A stretch of DNA of 64,000 bases from Anoplopoma fimbria (GCF_027596085.1 NC_072453.1:10969106-11033105), one strand, 5' to 3'. Positions 25,719-39,505 are shown, counted from the stretch's first letter. Notes: a model not told the origin generated them from the letters alone. Numbers and translations are program-made.

Positions 25719-26249
25719 CCTGGTAAAAACTAACTTTTTCAGAGATTTAACCTTCCTCCATTTACGCTCAGCCCCCAAAAACATGTCACCATGTTCACTA
25801 ACTGAAAATGTCTATTTAATATCTAAACTATATAGCTGGGGGGGGTTATTAAACAATACAGAACAAACATAGTCATACATTTTGTTGCTAGTTTAGGTTG
25901 AATAAAACAGTCCATCCCCCCTTATTAAAATGAAAAAATCTTGTGTCTCTCAAACAGAGACGTTTCTTATTAATGTCATTACTTAATGTTACTTGTTCTG
26001 TCACTTCTTAACTCAAAACCTCTTCTGAGAGAGTTCACTTTACTCAACTGATGACATATCCACGTTGGTTTTTAGAAACAAACAACTTTCACCTCACTTT
26101 TATTTATTTATTAGTTTCTTTGCCCACTTGCTATTCTCTCTCACCTGCTGTTCTGCACCAGTCTGCAGGCTACAGCTAAGTTACCATAGCAACACAGCAA
26201 ACCTATGGAGGACAGTCATAACTAGCACTATACTCACTGTTAAATTTCA

Positions 26250-26251
<2 letters not shown>
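25719..26251. other. Gene-free block
   Basis: Plain sequence with a short G run near 25840. No gene recognised. Confidence 0.5.

Positions 26252-26283
<32 letters not shown>
26252..26283. repeat. (CA)n microsatellite
   Basis: CA run of about 32 bp, 170 bp before the longest TG array of the window. Confidence 0.96.
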
Positions 26284-26288
<5 letters not shown>

Positions 26289-26449
26289 ATACACATGTGT
26301 TGGTGGGGCCTCAGTGTAATTTGAGTTGGGCCCCGCAGAGAGAGAGGTTGTTAATTAAACTGAAGGTCAGATGGAGTAGGAGGCTGGAGATGCTTGATGG
26401 ACACGACAACATGTCTGCTAACAAGCTCCAGCACACATGCTGGGTGTGT

Positions 26450-26601
<152 letters not shown>

Positions 26602-27282
26602 CCACTAAAGCGATGCATCTGTCTGTTGAAAAGGTCTCTGTTGAAAAGGTCTCAAGGCAGAAAAAAAGAAATCCTCTCATTTATACATTTCATCACATCA
26701 CAGCTCGGATCACCTGCTGAGCAGATTAAAAAACACACTTTGCTGTGATGGTTTTGACATTTCTGAGTGCACATTGAGTTGATTTCCTTCCAGCTATGAC
26801 TCTTCAGTGAATATAACTTCATCTCTGTCACGCCTGTCTTCACACTGAAATAGACTGGAGATAAGAGAAGGAACTAAGTAGAAGAAACAAAATGGCAGCT
26901 ACAGTGAATGTGAGCACGGAGCTCTGAAAATGACTCCAAAGTAGTTAGTTATTCATATTTATATATTATTTGTTTTTAAAGATGGGCTACAGAGGATTGT
27001 GGCTGGTTTCACAGTTATATTGCTCAGCATCTGTTCTCTAGTCTACTCTCTTGTTAATTCTCCAGTTTTTCTACTCACCGATGCATCTCCTCTCAGAAAT
27101 ACAGGATTTAGATTCATATCCAGATCTGCAAAGACGTATTCCAGTGATTTCATAGTGTATTTCAGAACTTGCAAGTGACAATGCGTTGGATAATCCTGTG
27201 ACTTTATGTGGCTTTATAGGCCCGAACTCAATCTTTGAGGCGCTTTCCCGCTAAGTGTGTGAGGGTTTAGTGCCGTCCCACT

Positions 27283-27690
27283 GTGGAATCATCAGCCACT
27301 GTTTATTACCTGTTCAGGTACACCGTTCACTACCTTCTAAGCATCAAACAGCACAGAAACTCAGTTAGAGACCAGCTGGTGAACACTGTGAAACAAGTAG
27401 TAGCTGTAGAGACAGATTTTTCCTTTAGGAGTTGGTGGTGGAGACCAAAAAGAGAGCTAAAAGAGGGAGAATATTGGACTTATATTCATCAGGTGACTCA
27501 AACACAAAGACTCCTGATGAATATTCATGTTTCCCAGTGAGACTGAGTTAGTCTAGCTGGTGAACCCAGTGATACATTTAGCAGCTAAAGAGACAGATAT
27601 GTCCATTAGGAGTCGGTGGTGGAGACCAAAAACAGAGCTAAAAGAGAAATATTGGACTTCCGATGAATTATCATATTTCCCAATGAGGAT
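27283..27690 (+). repeat. Tandemly repeated interspersed element, two units
   Basis: Unit 1 (about 27366-27545) and unit 2 (about 27546-27690) share in order agctggtgaac, gagacagat, ggagt(t/c)ggtggtggagacc, agagctaaaagag, aatattggactt and catgtttccca/catatttccca. Unit 2 lacks the caggtgactcaaacac segment. The 85-codon frame over unit 1 has no domain and is not kept in unit 2. The sequence resembles a fish interspersed repeat of unknown class. Confidence 0.7.
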
Positions 27691-29232
27691 TTTGTGTTTT
27701 TCTAATTTAAAATGCAGTATATGTTAGCTTTACCTGTTTGTCTGACAAAAAAAACAACTTAAATAAATAGATTAAATAAAATAAAAAATATGGCGACCTT
27801 AACTGGCTCTGGAAATTATGATTAAAATTTTTCCACATTTTTTTTTTCTATTTTATAATCCAAACCATTTAATTATTTCAAATAAATGAATAAACTGTGG
27901 TTTGAAATGTATTGCTAGTTTCTCAAACATTTCTTTATAATGTATTCCACCTGACTGGCGTCAGGTAAAATAATGGGTTTTAGTTTGAGAGTGCTATGAG
28001 AGTGACTGTCTTTAATATAACTGATGCATTTTTTTTCCATCCCTGCCGTGACGTTCACATATGAATTCATGTGGTCTCAAGCAGCCTCATGTTTAGTCAA
28101 ACAGCTCCATCAGGAGAAGAAGTAATGAAGCAGACTAACCTCAGTGTCAGTTCCTCTCCTCTACAGCTGTCAGGAGAGCTGCAGCTGCTGACAACATGTA
28201 ATGAAACAAGCGCGCCCACATCCATTCCTCCGTTAAAACGTATTTTCAGGGGAAACGACGCTGTAGATTATATTCACCTTAAAGGCCTCGTCTCATCTTA
28301 CTCTGTTTCAAATTCGCATCTGCCAGCGGGGTTTCATTCATTTCTTTCCAGTTTAACGCAGCTTGTGTTTTTTTACGAGTAAAGCTTAATTTTTATTTAA
28401 ACAGATCAATGACCAGTTTTGTTTAAAGTTGCTGACTCGTGTTTCTGGTGGATTTTTATGTCCTTTTTTTATTTTAGAAGGTGGGTCCATGATGCCTTTT
28501 AAACAGCAACAGATGTGTTATTTATATTGGCTTTAAGCTCATTTTATGTGTCCATTTTTCTTGAAGAACGGTACTTTTTATAGATTATAATGCAAGCTGA
28601 AGGAATTTAGACTCAATCTCCAATTTTTTATCTGCTAAACAGAATTACAGAGAGACCTCATGTTTTTTCTTGATTTTATGATTTTATGATCAAGAGGAAT
28701 TATCTTGACCTCAATAGTTATTTTCTGGTTTTATATGAGATAAATTATATTACTTTTTATTCCTGTTGAGCAATTTGAACATATTTTCTCCTACAATATC
28801 TAATCATGACGGATTGTTTTGGATAAACAGTGATAATATAATGATTTATATTATAATATTTATTATAATATAATATATATTATATTATATTATTAAATAT
28901 TTTATATTGAGGAGTATTTACAACACTATTCCTCTCATTAATCGTTTTGCCGTTCACACATTATACATTATAATCCACTTAAACTGAACTTTCCTCACTA
29001 AATTCTTCATATTTCATATATAATTTCAAGAGCTTTAACCTTTTCATCTTTCCTTTGATTTCTTCTGCGTATTAAACACACTCCACCTGACCTGGCAGAG
29101 CTCAGCAGCTCTAGTCTCCAGCAGCTGATCAATCAGCAGCTTATTGGAAACGATTAATGCTTGAGGAGAAGCTGCCCCTCTGTTAACCTGCAGGGCGCTA
29201 TAGATAATGACCTTCACTGTAGACATAGACAT
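27691..29232. other. Gene-free block with one complex segment
   Basis: Mostly A+T-rich, including an alternating TTATA stretch near 28835-28915. The segment 28030-28370 is more complex (for example tgtagattatattcacctta) and might be conserved non-coding DNA. A 103-codon frame over it (28071-28382) has no domain. Confidence 0.45.
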
Positions 29233-29273
29233 ACACACACACACACACTGACACACACACACACACACACACT

Positions 29274-29349
<76 letters not shown>
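29233..29349. repeat. (CA)n microsatellite with two TG interruptions
   Basis: CA run broken twice by tg (about 29249 and 29273). Confidence 0.97.
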
Positions 29350-29351
<2 letters not shown>

Positions 29352-29515
29352 TAGTTGTGTGAGTGCAGACTTTGTACAAACATACACACAAACACATATT
29401 GTGCCACTTCAAACACAAACACAGATCAGCACACATGCACAGTATAGCATTGTATATCTACACATATACACAAACAGAAATACAGTATGCACACACTGTA
29501 GACAGTAGTGGACTT

Positions 29516-29517
<2 letters not shown>

Positions 29518-29600
<83 letters not shown>
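29518..29600. repeat. (CA)n microsatellite, 83 bp
   Basis: Pure CA run. Between this and the array at 29233 lie further scattered ACA-rich bases. Confidence 0.98.
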
Positions 29601-29601
<1 letters not shown>

Positions 29602-30220
29602 GAATGAATGTGTAAACAAACCCAGCTGTAGACCTTTGTTATAAAGAAACACAAACACAGTGGAACTCACAGCATCTAGCAGTCATACCTGCAGAAAACA
29701 TGCTATTCTCAATCCATTAGCAAAAGAGGAAGTACAAAAAAGTTAAACAATAAAATTATTCAAAATGAATTAACATTCATCTCAGAACTGAATCTAGGCG
29801 GTTTGAATCTTATATTTCTGTTTGTACTTTCTTTATGTTACTCTTTAGCTTTCAGCTGTATATCAGTGGAATTAAGTTGCTGCTGATTAAAACCAAACAT
29901 ATCCTGATTTAATTGCTTCATAATAAAAGCTTTTAAATAACAAATACAGGGAGACTTTTATTGTGAAGAATATAGGAAATTACGTGTTTTCATCCACAGT
30001 TTTGTCACAGATGTAACTGCAGTGCCTCAATCGGAAAAACTGTTTCATAAAATCGTCAAAAATATATAATTATCAGAATTGCAGAAACAAAAGAAATGGA
30101 GGATGACTGGAGCTCTGTTCTGTATTGTTTACCTCAGTGAGTGGACATGGTTTGACCTCTGAAATGCACCAGTGTAGAAAATAATGGACTCACCTTGAAG
30201 TCACCCAGGTGATGAGGACA

Positions 30221-30221
<1 letters not shown>
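29601..30221. other. Gene-free block
   Basis: A+T-rich sequence with no recognised feature. Confidence 0.55.

Positions 30222-30315
<94 letters not shown>
30222..30315. repeat. (CA)n microsatellite, 94 bp
   Basis: Pure CA run. A shorter one follows at 30560-30574. Confidence 0.98.
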
Positions 30316-30316
<1 letters not shown>

Positions 30317-30574
30317 GTGATTTATGGCATCCTAACAGCCTCTCATGGTGTATATACATCATGCAGTCATGTCCGTTCACATCGTCTGGTCAAACACACA
30401 CAGGGTGAGGTCAGTCAAACCCAGTGGTTGTGGCACTGACAGCCTGCTTCCTGATTGGTTGGTTGAGCAGCCAATCACACAGCCAAGTGGACCTGAATAA
30501 CTGATCCTCAATCTGTCCGATGGACCCTCAGCCACACTGCTCTGCCTCTGTGTGGGAATACACACACACACACA

Positions 30575-31491
30575 TGTACATGAACACAGATACGCAACAC
30601 GATGGAACTTAAATCAATGTGTAGTAAAACAGCGGTTTGTATTGCGGTCATGCACCGTACGGCGGCTGCAGGCGATGACTCTCTTTTCACTGAAAGGAGG
30701 AGGGGCAAAAAAAAAGAAGAAATGAGAAGAAGATTGAGAGGGAGGAGCAACGGAGATGGATGTAGGGAAGAAAGGAAGAGAAATAAAGTCGTAGATGTCT
30801 GAGAACCCGTTTCATACCTTGTCTGGGTTCATAATATCATCCAGAGGAGTACTCACTGTACAGTATGTAGCAAGCCTTATTTACTACAGGTTTATGTTCC
30901 CAAAATTGATTTAATTGCAATAAATGGATATAAAAGGATGCTGAAATAACTACATTATAATGCTTATTTGTAAAAAGTCTGAATTCGTGTTTTTTTAGTT
31001 CTCTCTGCAAGACGACAAGTAAAGAACTTTTAAAATGAGTTTGGTTTGATCGGTGCTATGCTATGCAAACAATGTAGCTTCTCCATTAACACTAACGATA
31101 ACGTAATATAGACATTAATATGGAGCCGTCATTATTGTTTGTACCATATGATTTATACACATAGTTGTCCGGTCTCTCTACTAATATGAGGTATCGTTTC
31201 TGATTAAACAATGGCAGCCTCATTCGCGTCTTTGCATTGTCTTTGTATGTAAATGCTTCACACGTGATGTTTGGTTTGAACGCAACATAATTGCTGATAA
31301 CTGCTTCTCTTGTCCTTCCAGGCATGTATGTCATGAAAAGTTAAAAAGTGTATTCGGTCTAAGACCCGGCAGCTCTTGACATGTTTCAGTGAACTCCTGT
31401 TCTTCCTTAGCTGTCAATCAAACCCGTCAGCTCAACCGGCTCAGGCCCAATTTAAAAAGTCTGCTCCTTTTTCCCTCATTGACCACGTTTA
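30575..31491. other. Gene-free block
   Basis: Short purine-rich stretch at 30695-30785, then complex DNA. The 80-codon minus frame at 31092-31334 has no recognised domain and could be part of an unknown repeat abutting the TIR element at 31492. Confidence 0.4.
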
Positions 31492-31908
31492 CATGCATCA
31501 AATATTCAGGTTTTTGTCCTAATTGAGACAAACAAAGACTTATGAATCTGTTTAAATGGCATATGAAAATTAATATTCAACTAATCTTCCCGTTTACATG
31601 CAGCCTTTCATATTCCGATTAACCTTAAAGGAAGTCATTCTCTTCTCTGTTTGACGGGTCGATGTCCTAACATGTCGTTTATCACGTCACAATATGGAAA
31701 AGTGGAACATCAGGAGACGCTTGTGCCATTTTGCATCCTTATGTCAAAATCAGTTTTGGACTTGTTGGACCGTGTGAACTCAGTCTCCCTCTTTCATTCC
31801 TTCCATCACCTTCTCTAAAAGAACTAATTCAGAATATCCAAACGGAATATGATCAAATTCTGAATATTGTCATATTTAATGGAATATGAGTGTGCATGTC
31901 AACGTAGT
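31492..31908. mobile_element. Non-autonomous TIR element (MITE-like), ~417 bp
   Basis: The left end accacgtttacatgcatc and the reverse complement of the right end, actacgttgacatgcacac, form an imperfect terminal inverted repeat that continues into atattc motifs on both sides. The left-end core cgtttacatgca recurs inside at about 31591, followed by tcatattccgatt. There is no coding frame. No clear target-site duplication was found, so the superfamily cannot be set. Confidence 0.6.
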
Positions 31909-32219
31909 AATGGATTTTTGCTGATTCGTCTCAGCGGTTGAAATGGATGGGGCAGCACAAGTCAGTCTCTGTGTGTCACATGCAGTAGATATGTGTTGAA
32001 CACTGATACCCAGAAACATCCAGAAACATCAGCGGCAAAATTCATTCTGGCAACGAAGCGCTGAATGTGAGATTGAGTCAAAAATGTCTGCAATTCAATC
32101 CAATCATTGTAGACTTCATAGCTGCACAGTGGAAGTTCAAGTTTCATCATTTTCATGACTGTGAGGAACAAAAGTCCTCATCTGTCACAGACAATGAAGA
32201 TGATGATGAGATTTACAAG

Positions 32220-32580
32220 TATCCGTGTGACATCGGATCTCATTAGTGGCCCACATGCACGGTGCACGGTGCAGCATCGATCCGTCCTGCAGCCACCAGT
32301 CACACTGAAGTCAGAGAGGGGGTGAGGCTCTCTGATTGGCTGATATCTGATATTTATTAAGAAGTCCTCCCTGCTGTTATCATCTCACCCGGCGTGTAAC
32401 TGGGTCAAGATAACTGCTCCTCTATAATTGATGAGGTTAGCCTTGTTAGTGCTGCAGCTAGTCCGCTAAGCTGCTCCGTGGACGCAGAGGAGAGCTGCCC
32501 ACGCACAGGCTCAGAGACGGGTCTACATGCACTCTACATGTATGCATGCATGGCAGTGCTGCTCATTATAATTAAGAGTG
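32220..32580. promoter_or_regulatory. Candidate conserved non-coding element
   Basis: About 360 bases of complex, repeat-free DNA. It contains tgatctgatatttattaaga-like A+T blocks, gtcaagataactgctcctct, ataattgatgaggttagcc and gctgctcattataattaaga, plus a small gcacggtgcacggtgcagc repeat. Many ATTA cores and no coding frame. Enhancer-like by eye, untested. Confidence 0.33.
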
Positions 32581-33955
<1,375 letters not shown>

Positions 33956-34048
33956 GGAGGAGATGGAGATGATTGACAGCTCTGAGACTTACAGAGGCTA
34001 GTGATGGGCTAACGCTAACCCATCTCGTATCTACCTGCCTTTGGGCAT

Positions 34049-34050
<2 letters not shown>

Positions 34051-34139
<89 letters not shown>
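34051..34139. repeat. (GT)n microsatellite, 89 bp
   Basis: Pure GT run, 98 bp after the previous one. Together they create the 155-residue His-Thr minus frame, which is not a gene. Confidence 0.98.
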
Positions 34140-34141
<2 letters not shown>

Positions 34142-34194
34142 AGTGAGAGATAATTTCATTCACTTTGCTTCGAGGCAGTGAAATCTTTCTCATC

Positions 34195-34330
34195 TCTCTC
34201 TGGTCGTATCACCTGAAGATTTTGAGCCTCAGGCATTAATGCGTTGGTTCATTTCTCTCCGTATCGACCGTTAATGAACCCCCCTAACACCTGAGAGGCC
34301 CTCATGCTCCGGATCCTCATTACAGCAGTC
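34195..34330. promoter_or_regulatory. Candidate conserved non-coding segment
   Basis: Complex stretch directly after the GT array with ggcattaatgcgttggttca and ccgttaatgaac. Short, low support. Confidence 0.22.
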
Positions 34331-35294
34331 CAGCAGATATTAAATAATACATAGGACTAACAAACACTGTTATGAGTGCAAGGAATACACAATATTTGTA
34401 GGGAGGATGGCTCTGGTCTGCTAGACATAGAACAAACTGATGGAGTGGTGTTTGAAAATAAAAACATTGAGCTGAAAGAGGCTAAAAAGCTCAGTAGAGC
34501 TGCAAAGTTGTTGAGAATTACCTGAGCAACACCTTTCACATTGTTTATAGAAACAAAGAGAATTATCTTGATCTTAAAGCAGTTTTTTTTCAGCCATCTG
34601 TGATACTGTATAATAAAAGAAACGTGCAATCATTGGTATTTCACAATAAACTTCTCGTTTAATATCTCTGTTTTTGGTCTTAAAGGTCACATATATCTGT
34701 TTCACTTTTACCTCAGTCATCATATCAATAATCATTTCTCCTTTTTCTTGTCTTTATTTGCAGACAAATAACCTTTCTAAAGTTAAATCGTCATGTTTTT
34801 CCGCTACATGCCAATAATAGAGCTGTGATATCTTAATGCTGACTCGAACCTGAGAGAAAGACCAATGAGTATTGGCAGCGCCGGTGTTGACCTTTGCTGC
34901 TGCATGTTTGCTTTGGAGAAAGTACGGATCACCAAGCAAACAAACAAATGGAAGAAAAGATTTTTCTGCCAGTTGTTTGTCGTGACACACTGAAGGATTT
35001 GGTTTTAGTTTTTTTATGTGTGAAAAGAGCCGGAGGACTTTTGTGTTTGTGTCCATAGCAGTTTGTGAGTAGTCTTTGGTCCAGTCAGGGTCCCAGATGG
35101 CCCATATCATTGGCATGGAATGACACAGCGAGGACACTTATGGAAACGACCTCCTTGTGTGTGTGTGCGTCATTTGTGTGTGTTCAGTTCTGAATCATTT
35201 GCAGTGAAGGCAGAAAACCAATGTTGTTTTTGACCAAAGCCACCAAAACTCCCAGATCCCCCAAAACAGCCAAACAGAATCGAGCGGCCCCTCT
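34331..35294. other. Gene-free block
   Basis: No gene recognised. The 127-codon minus frame at 34754-35137 shows no domain, signal or splice context and is treated as chance. Confidence 0.4.
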
Positions 35295-35637
35295 CAGTCA
35301 CGGCTGATTACCTGCCAGACTAACTGCTTCACCTGGGTGACTTACCAGCTGCTCTCACTGCTCTAACAGCCAGCTAGTGTGGCTCCAGATGCTGATTGGT
35401 TAGCTGTGCAGGAGATCAGAAGATGGAGTTGTGTTTGGAGGCGGGTTGGTGATTCTTTCCCGCCTTGTTTGCAGCATTGAGCACATTTATCAGATTCATA
35501 ATGAACTCCATTATTATTCTAATTCTGAATTCTCTTTCTTTCTCGGTGCCGGTCCTCCTTCTCTACCTCCTCCTCCTCCTCCTCCTGTGGTCCGGACACT
35601 GCAGGTAAGGAAACCAAACACACCTCCAGTTCTGCGC
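35295..35637 (+). other. Module B: proline-rich open frame with CAG|GTAAGG (paralogue of module A)
   Basis: Homologous to 16270-16585 over most of its length. It contains ggctgattacctgccagact, ctgcttcacctg, ggttagctgtg, a ttctttcc block, a (CCT)n pyrimidine tract and ggacactgcag|gtaaggaaa (donor GT at 35605). A good extra acceptor, ttctttcccgccttgtttgcag at 35453-35474, would define an exon 35475-35604 whose open frame includes GAGPPSLPPPPPPPVVRTLQ. Across the donor the frame continues VRKPNTPPVLR, in parallel with module A. Alternatives are a duplicated proline-rich exon, a recursive (zero-length) splice site, or an unknown repeat family. No protein is recognised. Confidence 0.45.
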
Positions 35638-36007
35638 TGATTTCTCTTTTTCTTGTGTTCAGCTGCAGTTTGCATTGAATTCTTTGTTTAACTGATGGAA
35701 GCAATGGAGTCCAGTATGACCAGAACAAGAGTTCATATTCTTGATTGTCCAGTACTTGTTCTGTATGTACCTCAGAGAACATGGTGGTTGATGGGAGACT
35801 CTCATTAAAATACTGACTCAGTATTCCTGTGAACTGTCAGTGGTTATCAATAGGTTAACATGAAGGTTAATACACTGCAATAAGACTGATCAGGTGTTAA
35901 TGCCCATCTCAGCAGCTTCAGCTTCTTAACACAACAACAACTTAACATTCAAACCAACACTGGAGGAGATGAGTAAAGCATATATGAAGTACTGGTTTCT
36001 GTTGAAT

Positions 36008-36432
36008 CAGTAGATCCAGGTTTAGTTGGTTTCTAAAATGTCAGTAGATCCTGGACGTGTTTTTAATGAGTCAGTAGACCTTGGATTTATCGGTTCCCAA
36101 TAAGTCTTTAGATCCTGGACTTGTTGGTCTCTAAAGAGTCAGTATATGCTGGACTTGTTGGTCTCTATAGAGTCAGTAGGTTCTGGACTTGTTGGTCTCT
36201 ATAGAGTCAGTAGGTTCTGGACTTGTTGGTCTCTATAGAGTCAGTAGGTTCTGGACTTGTTGGTCTCTATAGAGTCAGTAGGTTCTGGACTTGTTGGTCT
36301 CTATAGAGTCAGTAGGTTCTGGACTTGCTGGTCTGTAATAAGTTGCTAGATCCTGGACTTGTTGGTCTCAAATGAGTCAGTGAAGCCCAGACTTGTTGGT
36401 CTAAAAAGTGTCAGTAGATCCTTCACTTGTTA
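36008..36432 (+). repeat. Minisatellite, 34-bp unit, ~12 copies
   Basis: Units begin with tcagtag at 36008, 36041, 36071, 36105, 36139, 36173, 36207, 36241, 36275, 36309, 36343, 36377 and 36411. The core text is ctggacttgttggtctctat, then agagtcagtaggtt. The central units (36173-36308) are identical and the outer ones are progressively diverged, and one left unit is only 30 bp. This is the usual pattern of array growth in the middle with decayed edges. Confidence 0.93.
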
Positions 36433-36995
36433 TTTTTTTGGCTGCTGGTTGTTCAAGCAGTAATATTTTTAAGCACCCCACAGAGAGTACTTGTACTCTC
36501 ATGCATCACTAACTAGCCGACTATATAGCAAAGAGAATTTGAAAAACAAACTAAGTTTCCTTTACCACCATCTACAGAAGCTGCTAAAGATTCTCTCGTC
36601 TCAAAAGTGGAAGTTTTTCATTTATGCAGTTAAATGAGAAATCATTCCTCTCTGAGGACAACGTCCACGAAGCCAGAAGTCCCTCTTTGGTGGACTATTC
36701 TGGGCCGATGAACTGCTTGACATCTGGACTGCCGGCTGAGTTCATTGATCTGATTAATTTCAAAAGAGTTAGACTAGACTTTGGCTGAGCTGTTGGTCCC
36801 TTTCTGTGTCCCGTCCAGGATCTGAACTCCTCTCTGACAGACTCTGAGTACAAAAATATCAATGAAAGTCAAAATGAAAATGTAAATTTCAGAGCACATT
36901 TTTGCTTTTGTTCTCTGGTTGCCGGGTTTTTCTTCCAGAAACTTCTCAGTTCTTACTGGCAACATGTGAATAGATCTGACCCTGACACACAAACA

Positions 36996-36998
<3 letters not shown>
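36433..36998. other. Gene-free block
   Basis: No gene or repeat family recognised. Confidence 0.5.

Positions 36999-37079
<81 letters not shown>
36999..37079. repeat. (AC)n microsatellite, 81 bp
   Basis: Pure AC run. It explains the Cys-Val minus frames and the Thr-His plus frame here. Confidence 0.98.
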
Positions 37080-37084
<5 letters not shown>

Positions 37085-37764
37085 ATATACATACACTCCA
37101 TGCCTCCCGCCTAGCTTTTTCACGATTCTTCTTCCATTTCTTTTTACGAATCCTCGATCCCACACTCTCTTATGTCCTATATCTGTCTCCTCCTCAACAT
37201 TTCCCTCTAAACCTCAGTCTTGCTGTCATCTAATTTTAGTCCTCTCGCCCTCTCTCTCTGTTTTTGGCAGTGTATTCTGAGTGACACATTCTTTCATGGA
37301 GAGGATGAGTAGATTAAAATGAACTCAAGCCAGCTAGTAGAGCTACACTGGGAGCTTTGCACACAAATTACATCTCCCGCTCATTCACTCTGTCTTTTTG
37401 GAAAGCTGATACTTTGCAGTTATGCATTTACTTTGTGCTAATGTTGGTCATTTCTAGTATTTTTCCTGCATGATTCCACTCTTGGCCGGTCGATGGATTT
37501 CCAAACTTGTAAAGGTCTCGTTAGCTTCCGTGCAGTAACAATTAGGTTTAATATGAAGGACTCAGTCAGAATGGAGAGTAAAATCTGAAGAGTCTGGCCT
37601 CAAAATTGGACCAATTTCACGTTTTATCTCATGCTGAATTTAGATCTGAAGGATTTCAGGTTAACAGCTAGCAAGTTGAAGTTTGCCACTACTATTGGAG
37701 CAGCTGAGGGCTGCACAGGTTCTTCCCAAACAGAGACACATTAGATAGAAAATTAAGGTTAAAT
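37080..37764. other. Gene-free block
   Basis: Pyrimidine-rich to about 37260, then ordinary sequence. No gene seen. Confidence 0.5.
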
Positions 37765-38175
37765 CAGAGACTGTATGTAAGAAGTGGACCCAGGCATTGT
37801 GACATCACCCATTGGTTTGTGGACTGATGTTTTGTAGCATTGAGTTTGACGATTTTGCCGTTGCCATCTTGGATTACGGCCGTTGCCATGTTGTTGTTTT
37901 TTTTGCAGCCAGTGAACAGGAAGTGACCATATTTTGACTGCGGAGGCGTGACGTAAATGAACATCATGCTGTATTGAAGAAGACTTGAAACTAGAGATTG
38001 AAACCATAAACTCATGTTTACAATGTTTACTGAGGGAATAAATCAAGAGAGAAGTAGAGTCATTTTCTCATAGACTTCTATACAACCAGAGGAGTCGCCC
38101 CCTGATGGACAGTAGAGAGAATGCAGCTTTAAGAGACTTCCGCATTGGCTTCACTCGTCAGTACCGCAGGTTGAC
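37765..38175 (+). mobile_element. Repeat family F1, copy 3 with internal deletion
   Basis: It begins cagagactgtatgtaagaag, carries gtgacatcacccattggttt and two tandem versions of the gccgttgccat block, and ends cgcattggcttcactcgtca then gtaccgcaggttga. After tgacgta (about 37956) it joins directly to aatgaacatcatgctg, so the ~130 bases containing gtcaatcagtgtgtagcc in copies 1 and 2 are missing. The 3' part is nearly identical to the other copies. Confidence 0.82.
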
Positions 38176-39136
38176 ACATGAGTAAACTAAGAAATGGTAA
38201 CATTACACTTCTAAGAACAGATTGCATTCAAAGACACGCATAAAGGAGAAAAACGCCACTGCAGTAATGGCGACTTGTTTACTTCCAGTATTTATCAGAA
38301 CCCCTGTATACTTCTTCAACCTTTTCCTCAAGAATACCTTTAGAGTTAAGATTGATTTCCTGTCCTCCAACCCTGGACTTCTTGAACTAAAGAACCCTGC
38401 AGAAATCCAACCAAGTTTCTAGAGATGTTAACCTTGCATGTTATAGATAATCCATCACAGTAAGTTCTTCCCGTTGGTGCAGAAATTCTAAGAATTTATA
38501 ATTAAAATCTAAGACCTCAGGGTCGGCTGTTAAGAAGCAAACTTACCAAATCATCGTTTTTTCACTACGTCTGTGTTTGTTTGTGTTTTGAATTCTCGTC
38601 AACACACAGCAGCTTGTCAATGCTGTGCTTTGCAGCATCAGAATCTCAGGTATTGGCAGGTCCTTGGAAGCACCACCAAGGAGAGTTTTGGGAGGACTGA
38701 AGGGAAAAGAAATACTCTGTGATGTACTATTTTTCTCAAGCAAAGTTAAATTAAATCTGTATGATTTGCAAGTGGAATTTTACAGTTCACTCAGTGTGAA
38801 AAAAACACAACAAGGAAATTAAATATGGATCTGCTCTCTAAAATGGAAAGAAATCATCTGAACTTCAGCTAATGTGCAGTTAATGGCTGCAAACATGGAA
38901 AGACATTTAAGTCCCTGACTTTAAGAAAGGACATGAACGTGAGACACTAAAACTAATCCTTACATTTATAGCAGGCATGCTTTTGTGGTTTCTAATGATA
39001 TATATTTATATAGAGAGAGATTTCTTCCTTAACAAAGGTCAACCAGAGTATGCACAGTTTATTAATCAATTGACAGTATGGATCGCTCTTCCTACATTTT
39101 ATTACCTACCATAGCTGTGGCATCGATTGCGTCCTT
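38176..39136. other. Gene-free block
   Basis: No gene recognised. Short frames on both strands at 38222-38822 show no domain. Confidence 0.5.
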
Positions 39137-39170
39137 TAACCTCTGACCTCTGAACTCTGACCTTTAACCT
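39137..39170 (-). promoter_or_regulatory. Five nuclear-receptor half-sites with exact 7-bp spacing (DR1 array)
   Basis: On the plus strand the hexamers TAACCT, TGACCT, TGAACT, TGACCT and TAACCT start at 39137, 39144, 39151, 39158 and 39165, each separated by one base. On the minus strand these are AGGTTA/AGGTCA/AGTTCA half-sites, so every neighbouring pair is a DR1 element, the spacing bound by HNF4, RXR homodimers, PPAR-RXR and COUP-TF. It may instead be a short heptamer repeat with no function. Confidence 0.45.
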
Positions 39171-39456
39171 CACCAGCATGAGCACAATCACCACTTGCAA
39201 GGAGCGCAGCTTCCTCTGAATCAATGACGCTGTTTATCATAATATTAAATAGGTTAAATAACTTCAGGTATTAGCCAGAATAACCCAGGACCAAGTCGTA
39301 TTAAATGATACCTGCAATGCTAACATCGCTGAGGTGGTCAATGTCCAGATTCTATAGCAACATTTTACTTTTTAAATTAAAATCAGGTTCAAGTTGGTTT
39401 GAATTGATCTCTTCTTTAAAGAAAATTGATAACTGAAAACTATGAGCCAAATTGAT

Positions 39457-39505
<49 letters not shown>
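39457..39505. repeat. Compound (AT)n(GT)n microsatellite
   Basis: An AT run (39457-39479) passes directly into a TG run ending at 39505. Confidence 0.96.

Noticed and set aside
36008..36432. CRISPR-like array
   Set aside because: The 34-bp units are contiguous with no spacers and the DNA is eukaryotic; it is a minisatellite.
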